A stretch of 64,000 nucleotides of DNA from Agapetus fuscipes (Eukaryota > Arthropoda > Insecta > Trichoptera > Glossosomatidae), in NCBI GenBank assembly GCA_951799405.1, contig OX637363.1, forward strand, positions 8,866,001 to 8,930,000, in the 5' to 3' direction. The notes under the pieces are model-generated. The model was not told the DNA's origin. It worked only from the letters and a program-made list of their open reading frames with translations, and searched no databases. A program made the position numbers and the translations under genes. Positions 9,737 to 17,785 of the stretch are shown here, piece after piece; the first letter of the stretch is position 1, and each line of letters opens with the position of its first letter.

Positions 9737-10018
9737 GCCTGAAGGGGTCGCATGTGGCGAGTTGAACATATATTTATTTTTACAGGTAAGGTGGCCGGCT
9801 TCACGCTAACCACTTCAGCTGAAGTGGGGGTTTCCCAGCTCGCGCGAGGATTGTAACTTATTTCTTGTGAAGGCTGAGTAAACCTTGCCGATATTTTATT
9901 TTGGGGTTTGAAATAAACACCGAAACGGGAAACCATTTCTGACACCCTCGGTGGGATGGGAACCCGAGCTCAAGGCATGGAATGCAAGACCTCTACAAAC
10001 TGGGCTATCGACCGAACG
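9737..10018 (-). mobile_element. SINE-B copy
   Basis: On the minus strand it carries the tRNA-like head with GGTCGATAGCCCAG, a diverged B box near GGTTCCCATCC, then CCGTTTCGGTGTTTATTTC and the body to CGACCCCTTCAGG. The GCGTT tail is missing. Confidence 0.8.
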
Positions 10019-10081
10019 CATACTTTGAAAAACAGAAAAATAATGACCACCCCTACTGAAATGCCAATAGAGTGACAGATC

Positions 10082-10200
10082 GTCAACAACGATACCATAT
10101 TGAAAGCAACGGTTCTCATCAGATCACTGAATTTAAGCAAAATTAGGCGCGGATGCTACCTGGATGGGTGACCGCTCAGGTACACCGCGTGTCGTTGGCA
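10082..10200 (+). rRNA. 5S rRNA-derived module of a composite SINE (not a functional gene)
   Basis: 119 bases match the shape of animal 5S rRNA end to end. The ends GTCAAC and GTTGGC pair as helix I. GGTTCTCATCAGATCACTGA and AATTTAAGCA correspond to the 5' domain and box A, and TGGATGGGTGACCGCTCAGG to the box C region, followed by ACACCGCGTGTCGTTGGC. Several substitutions and the 10-base link (TATTTTCTTG) to a SINE-A head at 10211 show it is a SINE module rather than a genomic 5S gene. Confidence 0.85.
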
Positions 10201-10210
10201 TATTTTCTTG

Positions 10211-10490
10211 GACCGGTCCGTAGTCCAGTGGCAACACTTCGGAGTCGTTAATGGAAGGTTATGGATCTGGATCCGGCGGAGCACAAAATATATTCCGCTT
10301 ATACTTCTAATTTGCTCTTACTAGGTTGAAAAAAATCATGCAACCTTTACCAAAGACCTTACAGCAACTGGGTCATGCTTGGGAATTGGCGTTTTGTAGC
10401 GACGACCAAGCTCGTACACCTCTGCGGCACTACAACAAGTTTCATAGACTCCTAGAGTCTCTGAAATCTAGGGAGTTCGAGATATTCTTT
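10211..10490 (+). mobile_element. SINE-A copy with 5S module upstream and TCTCTGAAATCTAGG-type 3' end
   Basis: It starts GACCGGTCCGTAGTCCAGTGG directly after the 5S-derived block. The B box is degraded (ATGGATCTGGATCC). The body runs to CCAAGCTCG, then the second 3' module: TACACCTCTGCGGCACTAC and CCTAGAGTCTCTGAAATCTAGG, itself a small inverted repeat. With 10082-10200 it forms a 5S-tRNA SINE. Confidence 0.82.
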
Positions 10491-10749
10491 CGGAAAAAAA
10501 TTGAAGTAAGATTTGAACGGAAAGTCAAACGATTTATTTTCAATTCCAAATTAAGCTCAATATTCGCGGAATCAACATCGTTATCTGAAGGGATGGTAGA
10601 AAAAGCGGCGCTTAGCCCCGAAATTAAATCTGGGAGAATTCCACGATCTCCCCAAACCACCTCGTGAGTGTATGTGCAACCTACCAGCCCCCAAGTATTC
10701 TCAATCTTTCAAATACCATATTATTATGCAAGTACGATTGGGAAATTTG

Positions 10750-10845
10750 GAGTGACAGGGTGAGAAATGATTTTGTAAGAGAAGAATGTGGTGCAAGACA
10801 AAGTGTGAAAATGAAGATTAAAAGAAGTCGATTTGTTTGACAAAC
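10750..10845 (+). pseudogene. RTE1 ORF2 internal fragment
   Basis: One frame gives DRVRNDFVREECGARQSVKM followed by KIKRS, aligning with residues 391-415 of the RTE1 frame at 51551-53062, then a stop. It has no 3' UTR and is isolated by flanking SINE-A and SINE-C. Confidence 0.7.
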
Positions 10846-10862
10846 CGCCATTTCTTTCCGTC

Positions 10863-11085
10863 ATTTTTTTTTAAATAGATTTGTGGAAAAAGGAATGCAT
10901 TCCACCAACCTATTTTGCCTGGCAAGTTGTCTTCATGCGAAAGCAGAATCTTGTGTGCATGCAACGGCATCTGTTGAACCACGATCGAAGTATGGAATGT
11001 TCAAGTGGGCCAGACGCAAGATTCGAACCAACGTTATCCGGTTCCGAATTAGCGATTTGACCCCCGTGGCAATAACACCGACACT
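10863..11085 (-). mobile_element. SINE-C copy
   Basis: On the minus strand: a head with GGTTCGAATCTTGCG B box, AACATTCCATACTTCG body, TTCAACAGATGCCGTTGC, CTTTCGCATGAAGACAAC, and the 3' end CACAAATCTATTTAAAAAAAAA. A-box TTGCCACGGGGG is diverged. Confidence 0.75.
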
Positions 11086-11162
11086 TCTTTCGTTTCATCC
11101 TAATTCACCACATTCTTCATACAAGCTCTCCTTTTTACGTATTATGACTCTGGATATCCCAT

Positions 11163-11631
11163 CTAATCTAATCTAAGTTGCAAAGATATGTTACATTGGA
11201 GATTCACATTACATGCATTCCCACAACCAGACATGTACAAGTTCGCGCTTGCACATGCCTCATGTGAGCCTACAACATAAAAACCAAATCTCAAATGGAC
11301 ATACACTCTGCAACTCTTGCCGTCCTTCCCTGTAACAGAGGTGACAGGGAAGGACGGCAAGAGTTGCATTCATTCGCTAATTCGGAAATTTGGTCCATCC
11401 ATACCTTTCTCGGTCTTCCACTACAACGACATCCATCTATTCTTGCAACATACACTTTCTTCGTCAGTCTTTCCTCACTCATTCTCTCCATATGCCTAAA
11501 CAATCTAAAGAAACGTCTATTAATTTTCACTTTCTCTTACACCACATTCTTCTCTTAGAAAATCGTTTTTCACCCTATCATTCCGTTTTTTCCCAATCAT
11601 ACTTCTTAGAAAGTCCATTTTAACAGTACTC
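11163..11631 (-). mobile_element. RTE1 LINE copy, rearranged (3' UTR plus ORF2 piece)
   Basis: On the minus strand, ORF2 C-terminal coding (11368-11631, ending in the RSFSVF-free region equivalent to residues 376-466) is followed by the 3' UTR and tail (11163-11343). The segment between, including the stop codon and early 3' UTR, is replaced by a perfect hairpin at 11310-11367. Frameshifts break the coding part. Confidence 0.75.
11310..11367. repeat. Perfect 24-bp hairpin inside an RTE1 copy
   Basis: GCAACTCTTGCCGTCCTTCC plus CTGT (11310-11333), a 10-base loop, and its exact reverse complement (11344-11367). In sister copies this block is single, so it arose by inverted duplication of 24 bases of RTE1 3' UTR. 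Confidence 0.9.
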
Positions 11632-11639
11632 TTGATCGA

Positions 11640-11778
11640 AAAGTCGTGGGTTCGAAACCTGGGTATACCTTGCCACAGCCCCACCGTTTGGCAATCTTAT
11701 ACCAAGAAGTGAACCTTGAGAAGCCTGAATTTGTTAGCCGGGGCACGCTGAATAAATTGTTTTTTTTCTCTCTCTTCC
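11640..11778 (+). mobile_element. tRNA-like SINE fragment, unclassified
   Basis: GTGGGTTCGAAACCTGG is a B box in a tRNA-like context; no A box is clear upstream. The downstream body (CCACAGCCCCACCGTTTGG...) does not match SINE-A, B or C. It ends near GGGCACGCTGAATAAATTG. Confidence 0.45.
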
Positions 11779-12016
11779 TTCCTTCAAAGCCTCAGTTGGG
11801 AAAGCGCAAGGCCTCCACAACTTTCTAGTTTGAGCAACGAGTACCTCTTCTTTTTCTAAGATGTTTAGTGGGAAAAGAAAACTGTTTTTAATGGTTAATT
11901 ATAAAAGTTCTGTTTATTTTATACTTTTCTAGCATTCAATATGAATCATTTCGATATTCTATTTCTTTCTAGATTTCTTGTAGTCCTGCGCATGTTATAT
12001 TTAATTTACTATTCAT

Positions 12017-12095
12017 CGACCTTTAGGTTTGTATAAGGCTGATTACTCATACTGCAAAAACTGTTTAACTTTTGTCATTTTTTCGTATCGTCGTG
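12017..12095 (+). mobile_element. RTE1 LINE 3' UTR, old fragment
   Basis: CGACCTTTAGGTTTGTATAAGGCTGATTACTCATACTGCAAA-type sequence aligns with the start of the RTE1 3' UTR conserved block at low identity, then stops. Confidence 0.5.
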
Positions 12096-12229
12096 GTTTG
12101 CCATCCAGGAGAGAGTTCGACTTAGGGCTGATGCACCAAATCAGCTCCAATCAATATTAGATTGTCATATCAAATTTGATTGCTTAATTCTGATAAGGAT
12201 TTCGCTTAAATATTTCTCGGAAGTAACCG

Positions 12230-12515
12230 TAACTGTAACTCTGTCGCCATTCCGCTAGGGGTGGCCAGAGCCTCTGCAGAGCTGCCTCCATTTTTTTCTA
12301 TCCTTACATACCTCTTTCAATACATTCATATCCATCACCTTTTTCGCTCACTTTGTATATCCCATTCTTTCACAATCTCCTCAATCTGATCACTCCATAC
12401 TTTTCTCGGGCGTCCCTTCCCTCTTTTTCCTTTCACACTTTCTTTGTATACATACTTTGTCAGTCTATCATCATTCATTCTTTCCAAATGCCCAAACCAT
12501 CTCATCACATCACAT
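12230..12515 (-). pseudogene. LINE2 (AGTTAC-tail) ORF2 C-terminal copy
   Basis: The minus strand encodes a decayed version of the RWFGHVE... / TKYVY... / RGRPRKVWSDQIEEIVKEW region and ends in an AGTTACAGTTACGG tail. It is about half the length of the copy at 46028-46590, with an internal deletion (GCGAAAAAGG) removing the MKKVMDM segment. Confidence 0.75.
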
Positions 12516-12640
12516 GATGAAATTTAACAGGAAATATGATGTACATCAGCTGATTTACGTATATGCAACAATTTTTTTGATTTAATGGGATAAATCACAC
12601 TTAATTTTGATTTTTGTCTGATTCGAATTTGGTGCGGCAG

Positions 12641-12818
12641 GCCCTTATGGTTTGTAAGGCCTCCCGTTCTGTAAAAATTGGTTCACTTTTTCAATGTCAG
12701 ATCTCAAATCAGAAGGGTGTATGCTCATCTAAGGTATTGGTCTTATTTTGTAAGACACACGCAGCAGTTGTAAACGCGAACTTACGCGTATTTTCTTACA
12801 GTCGTGAATTATATATAC
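12641..12818 (+). mobile_element. RTE1 LINE 3' UTR, diverged copy cut by a MITE
   Basis: CCCTTATGGTTTGTAAGGC to CGTGAATTATATATAC aligns weakly with the RTE1 3' UTR. The hAT-like element at 12819 interrupts it. Confidence 0.5.
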
Positions 12819-13142
12819 GAGTGGCGAAGGGTGCCATACAAGCCGATTCCCATCGGTTTCCCGTTTAAAATGAGGCAAGAATGATAATAAAGTAGACTGC
12901 ATGGTTTCAATGGGGGGAAAACACGTATTGTTTCTTTGGTTTTAAATGTATTTTTTTACATTGTGCCTATATTTTTTAACTACTTTGTTACATCATTTTA
13001 AAAGGGAAATATACATTTAAAACCAAAGAAACAATACGTATTTTTCCCCATTGAAACCATGCAGTCTACTTTATTATCAATTTTGCCTCATTTTAAACGG
13101 GAAACCGATGTTAATCGGCTTGTATGGCACACTTCGCAACTG
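12819..13142. mobile_element. hAT-like MITE, 8-bp target duplication
   Basis: Ends GAGTGGCGAAGGGTGCC and its near inverse (GGCACACTTCGCAACTG) bound 324 bases whose arms are complementary over about 130 bases (GTTTCCCGTTTAAAATGAGG; AGTAGACTGCATGGTTTC). ATATATAC at 12811-12818 is repeated exactly at 13143-13150. The 8-base duplication and (C)AGTGGCG-type ends fit the hAT superfamily. It has no coding capacity. A second copy is at 55577-56064. Confidence 0.88.
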
Positions 13143-13445
13143 ATATATACCTACATAAATCTAGTAAAGCCACCACCCATATTTACCCAGTTTTCCTGCT
13201 TCTTCTCTTCCAGCCCCAGGTGATAAAAGCGGCAGCAGAAAGTGAAGCTAGAATATTTAATCCGCTTCTAGATGAGGGATAATTGCTGGTCTATTTGACT
13301 TAGCGTCTAATCGAAATATTTCCCAAACGCGAGCCGAGAATTCCTGGGTGGACCCCTTTTCATTCAGCCACCATTTCGCTAAGGGTGCCCGGAACCTGCG
13401 CAGATGTATTACTACTTTGTTTCGTTTGCACAATTCTTTCATTTC

Positions 13446-13777
13446 CGGTCGATAGCTCAGTTGGTAGAGTTGGTAGAGTGCTTGCATTCCGCCCCGTGAG
13501 CTCGGGTTCGAATCCCACCGAGGGTGACCGTTTCGATGCTTATTTCAAACCCCAAAATAAAGCACCGGCAAGGTTTACTCAGCCTTCACAAGAAATGATT
13601 ACCAGCCTTTTCGGGAGCTGGGAAACTCCCACTTCAACTGAAGTGGTTGGCGTAAGGCCGGCCCCCATACCTGTAAAAATAAAAAGGTCCAACTCGCCAC
13701 ATGCGACCCCTTCGGGGATAACGCGGTAAGAAATTACACTATATGTGTAGCTTAGTTGCGTTTTTTTTTTGCGTTAC
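13446..13777 (+). mobile_element. SINE-B copy, full length
   Basis: The head GGTCGATAGCTCAGTTGGTAG contains a 10-base tandem duplication (AGTTGGTAG AGTTGGTAG) in the D-arm; the B box is GGTTCGAATCC. The body has CCCCAAAATAAAG and CACTATATGTGTAGC, and ends GTTGCGTTT then a T-run and GCGTTACGTT. Confidence 0.85.
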
Positions 13778-13804
13778 GTTGAGTTTTCATAACTCTTTTC
13801 TTCT

Positions 13805-13920
13805 TGAGCGGTCCGTAGTCTAATGGTTCACACTTCTGACTCGCAAATGGAAGGTTGTGGGTTCAAATCCCGGCGGAGCACCAAATGATGTAACATATCT
13901 TTGCAACTAAGTATAGATTT
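13805..13920 (+). mobile_element. SINE-A head joined to RTE1 tail
   Basis: GCGGTCCGTAGTCTAATGG ... GGGTTCAAATCCCGGCGGAGC is a SINE-A-type tRNA head ending at CACCAAATG. It is followed at once by the last bases of an RTE1 3' end (TGTAACATATCTTTGCAAC). The rest of the SINE body is absent. Confidence 0.6.
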
Positions 13921-14702
13921 ATTTTTAATGCATGAAATATATTTTGAAATATTTCCGTCTAAATGTTGATCACACCTTTTGCAATGTTAATCTTTCCCCT
14001 TATAAACTTTTATTTCAAGAGAGAATTTCTAGATTTAAAAGTGAGTTTCTTTTCAGATGAGATATTAGAGTCGTCTTTTGAAGCTTTTCGCACACAGGGG
14101 CAAAGTTGCTTTATAAGTTGCCCATTAGTCGGCACAGAGGTCGCGGAAAAACATCACTTTCAGATGTTTCTCACATCCACAATAGCGAGTATAAAATCTT
14201 GTTTTACTTAATTCATAAAAAAAAATAGAAACACATCTTTAAATTTGCAATTTTTAAGTATCAATAAGGTAACGTACGTACTAAACAAGATCTACATGTT
14301 TTTTAAACACGTTTAAATAAAGATTTCTAGATATTTTTTGGGTTTTTTTATGTGTAATTTATTTTAGTACATATTTTTTTTAATATTAGAAACAAGAAGT
14401 TAAAACAACGAACTGAAAATCAAGTAATATATATTTTAATGGTAGGAAACATGTGTTTGAGAATCCATCTTCACAGAAGCGTTAAATTTTTAAAAGTTTT
14501 AAACGTATATAAATCATTATATTTTTTAGGGTGGATTTATTAACACAGTGAAAGTCCATTTTTAATTATTTAAATTTTTTTTAAATGGAAACAAAGTTTT
14601 AATTCACTTATTTATTTCTTTTTTGCTCGAATATTTTCGCCTAATGAGGCATCTACGGGAGCAGAATAGTTACAAATATATTTTTTTATGAATTATAAAA
14701 TA
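13921..14702. other. AT-rich stretch, no recognised gene
   Basis: An 82-codon frame (13963-14211) is open but has no recognisable motif or composition shift. A diverged PLE-type word (AACACAGTGAAAGTCCATTTTT, split by mismatches) near 14538 recurs at 34120 and 37692. Confidence 0.3.
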
Positions 14703-14796
14703 AGAATTAGCCAATAACATCTGTTGAACCAGGGTCAAAGTTAAAGTCAAGTGACCCAAGCGGGGATCGAACCAACGTTGTTTCATTCGAAACACG
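14703..14796 (-). mobile_element. SINE-C, 3' part, split by LTR element
   Basis: CCAATAACATCTGTTGAACC to TTCATTCGAAACACG is the reverse complement of SINE-C (compare 1586-1690 in the intact copy). The sequence resumes at 17755 after the LTR element, giving an unambiguous pre-insertion site. Confidence 0.85.
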
Positions 14797-15059
14797 TGTG
14801 AGGGTTTTTCTTCTGTCCTGCTGATTGACACAATTAATAATATAACGTACACACTTTAATATGTTTACTTTCATTTCTTTCACAATGTATACACAATTAA
14901 CCACAGCACAATAATATTCTTTATTCTTAATTACACAGGCTTGTGGCTATCCCGCCTGGCAAGCTTCTCCTCTCTTTTTTATATTCTTTTGTTTTCCTTT
15001 TCATTCAAATTCAAATCTCATGTTCCATTTTACCTAACAAACAAATCCATCTCGTTACA
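14797..15059 (-). repeat. LTR (3' LTR in element orientation)
   Basis: 263 bases, starting TGTGAGGG and ending CGTTACA on the plus strand. It is identical by eye to 17488-17750. Confidence 0.95.
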
Positions 15060-15060
15060 A

Positions 15061-15079
15061 TACACCTCCTTCCTCTCAT
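15061..15079 (-). other. Polypurine tract
   Basis: On the minus strand ATGAGAGGAAGGAGGTGTA lies one base from the 3' LTR, the expected place for plus-strand priming during reverse transcription. Confidence 0.75.
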
Positions 15080-15717
15080 AAAAAAAAAACATTCCCAATT
15101 TTTTTTTTTCTTTTACAATGAGTAAATAATGTATCATAATGCTCAGCCGGCGCCACATATTTTGTTTTATTTTAAGGGTAAATTTCAAAAATATGAAAAT
15201 AAAAAAAAAAACCTATTTCTGATACATTATTCAGTCATTAATACATTTTTTAACAATACCAATTATTTTCATACTAAAATTAATATAATTTTTTTTTTAA
15301 CACAAATTTCATATTCAATATTATAAACAAATATTTGTTTTTTTTTTTTTTAATACTTAATTCAACAATTCAAAATAATCAAATAACAATACATAATAAA
15401 CATTCACCAGTTAATTAATCAATTCATTAAAATAACTTTTTTTTTTTTTTTAAACATGTATCACATCTTTCCCAATATTTAAATTTATTTCAAATTTATT
15501 TTTCATTAATAAATTTATCAGTCCATCAATTTTTTTTTTTAAAAAAACTTTACCTTCATATGTAATACTTTGTTTAATTAATGTTTCATACCTTCATTCA
15601 TGCAATATTTCATAATTCATTCTTTCACTGATCACTTTTATATCAACTTTCACCGTATCATTCATCACCTCAAATTTTTCATACACATGAAAATATGTTT
15701 TTTTTTTTTTTTTTTTT

Positions 15718-16135
15718 TTAATCTAATTTGATTATGTCCTTGATGTGATATTTATTTATAACATTTGTGTCTATATCTTTTAATACATAGACTATCTTGC
15801 TAACTTTCTTTTCTATTCTGGCTTTGACAAATTTTGGAGCCAACTTTGTACAGAAGTATTTCCCTGCATTTGATTGTATGAAATTTTTACGCCATACAAT
15901 ATCCCCTTGATCATAGACACGATTTGATCTACCTTTATTATAATAATTTGCATTTTTATTATATGCATCCCATAAATTTTCTGTTACAATTTTGTATAAT
16001 GTGTTTAATTCCTTCATTTTATCTTTATGCATATCTCTATATTAATCTAAATCTTCCTTTGATTCTATTTCATCATTTACTATTTCACCATGAATTTCAC
16101 CATTTAGTACAATCTCCCTACCTCTTGCTAATACA
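15718..16135 (-). pseudogene. Integrase C-terminal remnant of Gypsy-type pol
   Basis: From the deletion junction near 16136 the minus strand reads TGYTPNVLARGREIVLNGEI, the post-core segment of Gypsy integrases. A stop follows near 16040, then a 104-codon frame with LWDAYNKNANYYNKGRSNRV and GDIVWRKNFIQS, the C-terminal domain. The upstream catalytic core and all RT-RNase H coding are absent. It lies directly behind gag in a different frame. Confidence 0.8.
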
Positions 16136-16702
16136 TTAGGTGTGTATCCTGTTCATTTTTGTTTTGTCTGTATAATCACTTTTTTTATTTTTAACAAAAC
16201 AATCTTTTTGTACATGTCCTGTACGCTTACATGAGTAACAGATTACTGTGTGTTTTTTATAATTTCCATTTTTTATAAAACAATTTCTTTCCACATGTCC
16301 TCTTTTATTACAAAAGTAGCATACTATATTATTTGTGAAACTTCTACATTTATTCTGTATGTAATCTAATTTTCTATTTTTAGTCCAACAATGTATTTCA
16401 TCATGTCCTAATTTATTACAAAAATTGCATTTTTGCATTACATTTTTCTCTTCTGTGTCATTCATTACATTTAAATTCTTACATTCATTAAATTTGAAAA
16501 ATGATTCAAACTTGCTACATATTGTAGATAATTCCTCTGTATTTTTAATTTCAGATGTTGTCAGTAAAGTTGCATATTTTTCTGACAATCCATGAATTAT
16601 TATGTCCATAAGTTCTTTATCGTGCATTCTTTTATTTAATAAATTATTTTTTGATTTTACCTTTAAAATATAAACAGATGCATTATCATGACCTTGTACC
16701 AT
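16136..16702 (-). CDS. Gag C-terminal part with three CCHC zinc knuckles
   Basis: A 188-codon frame of an LTR-retrotransposon Gag, the structural protein that packages element RNA. Three CX2CX4HX4C knuckles (CNFCNKLGHDEIHC, CYFCNKRGHVERNC, CYSCKRTGHVQKDC) lie in the second half, about residues 94-107, 133-146 and 154-167, in a Lys/Asn-rich context. The first Met is internal to the ancestral Gag: the frame continues upstream to a frameshift near 16725 that separates it from the N-terminal part. The 3' end runs to a stop at the pol deletion junction. Confidence 0.85.
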   Translation of the reverse strand: MVQGHDNASVYILKVKSKNNLLNKRMHDKELMDIIIHGLSEKYATLLTTSEIKNTEELSTICSKFESFFKFNECKNLNVMNDTEEKNVMQKCNFCNKLGHDEIHCWTKNRKLDYIQNKCRSFTNNIVCYFCNKRGHVERNCFIKNGNYKKHTVICYSCKRTGHVQKDCFVKNKKSDYTDKTKMNRIHT

Positions 16703-16713
16703 ATTTAAAATTT

Positions 16714-17022
16714 CTAACTTTGAAAGTCATATTTTTCAAATTGTTGTAAGAATTTGGTTTTAAAAATTTTCCAATCAAATTCACAGTTAATTGCTCTGTA
16801 CCAAGTCAACGGAAAATCTGTTAAAAATATAGGCATACACTCTACCAAATAATCTAATTTTAATTTGTAGACTTTGGCTAATTCTTCTAACCTTATTATA
16901 AATTCATTTGGTTCACTTTCACCATTAAAAGATATTTTTAATTTGAGAGGATCAAAATTTATGGACTCCATTGTGTTACTTTCTAAATCCTTTTTATTAT
17001 TTATTTTTTTAGATTTCGTCAT
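16714..17022 (-). CDS. Gag N-terminal part (retrotransposon gag domain)
   Basis: A 102-codon frame with SFNGESEPNEFIIRLEELAK and FPLTWYRAINCEFDWKIFKT, the helix-rich core of Ty3/Gypsy Gag. It ends prematurely at a frameshift that puts the zinc-knuckle half in another frame. The ATG at 17020-17022 follows a 460-base leader from the 5' LTR, so it is the likely Gag start. Confidence 0.8.
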   Translation of the reverse strand: MTKSKKINNKKDLESNTMESINFDPLKLKISFNGESEPNEFIIRLEELAKVYKLKLDYLVECMPIFLTDFPLTWYRAINCEFDWKIFKTKFLQQFEKYDFQS

Positions 17023-17472
17023 TTGCTGTATATTTTCAATTTATGCAATTAAAAAAAAATCATTTCATTGAAAAAAATTTTTCATACAAATTAAATATAA
17101 CACCATCTATATATATTTATCTAAACTGATTTGAAACAAACTGGTTCATATCCATTCTTCATTCTCCCGCGACGTTCGATTTTTGAATTTCCATTCTTCT
17201 GAACGTAATGTAGGTAGTTTGAATTCTCTCACCTTCAATATTTTCAAACAGCGTTTCAAATCTTGTAATTTCTTGTTGTTAATTGTATAAGTCGATGTCT
17301 TCACTAGCTTTTAAACGTGTTGATGCTTTCCATTATGCTTTCACAACCATAAATCTGTCCAATTTTAATTATTTCATATTGTTTTGAATGTCATTTATTG
17401 GAATCGAATGTCATTTGTTTTTGTTTGAGAAAATTTTCTTCATAGGAATTTCATTTACAGATTTTTCTTTTA

Positions 17473-17484
17473 CGTTGGGCGCCA
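17473..17484 (-). other. Primer binding site-like sequence
   Basis: TGGCGCCCAACG on the minus strand, three bases inside the 5' LTR. The TGGCGCC start is typical of tRNA-primed LTR elements; the priming tRNA is not assigned. Confidence 0.7.
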
Positions 17485-17487
17485 AAA

Positions 17488-17750
17488 TGTGAGGGTTTTT
17501 CTTCTGTCCTGCTGATTGACACAATTAATAATATAACGTACACACTTTAATATGTTTACTTTCATTTCTTTCACAATGTATACACAATTAACCACAGCAC
17601 AATAATATTCTTTATTCTTAATTACACAGGCTTGTGGCTATCCCGCCTGGCAAGCTTCTCCTCTCTTTTTTATATTCTTTTGTTTTCCTTTTCATTCAAA
17701 TTCAAATCTCATGTTCCATTTTACCTAACAAACAAATCCATCTCGTTACA
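17488..17750 (-). repeat. LTR (5' LTR in element orientation)
   Basis: 263 bases, identical to 14797-15059. It is followed by CACG, the right-hand target duplication. Confidence 0.95.
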
Positions 17751-17754
17751 CACG

Positions 17755-17785
17755 TTAGAAAGATCAGCCCTCTTGGCCCCCGAAC
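17755..17785 (-). mobile_element. SINE-C, 5' remainder
   Basis: TTAGAAAGATCAGCCCTCTTGGCCCCCG resumes the SINE-C reverse complement interrupted at 14796. The TTGGCC word is the class II tRNA-like A-box region. Confidence 0.8.

Larger units (their letters stand above)
14797..17750 (-). mobile_element. Ty3/Gypsy-type LTR retrotransposon, internally deleted
   Basis: A 2954-base element with two 263-base LTRs that read identical, bounded by CACG duplications (14793-14796 and 17751-17754). On the minus strand the order is LTR, PBS-like TGGCGCCCAACG, leader, gag (frameshifted, three CCHC knuckles), a short integrase C-terminal remnant, about 660 bases of AT-rich noncoding DNA, purine-rich tract and LTR. 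Protease, RT, RNase H and the integrase core are missing. Identical LTRs argue for a recent insertion despite the defective genome, so it was probably copied in trans. Confidence 0.92.

Noticed and set aside
10082..10200. Functional 5S rRNA gene
   Set aside because: Substitutions, no tandem 5S neighbours, and direct linkage to a SINE head that recurs at 44033.
15080..15717. Possible extra gene (env-like) in the LTR element
   Set aside because: The stretch between the integrase remnant and the 3' LTR is T-rich homopolymer DNA with only short frames; no membrane-protein pattern is seen.
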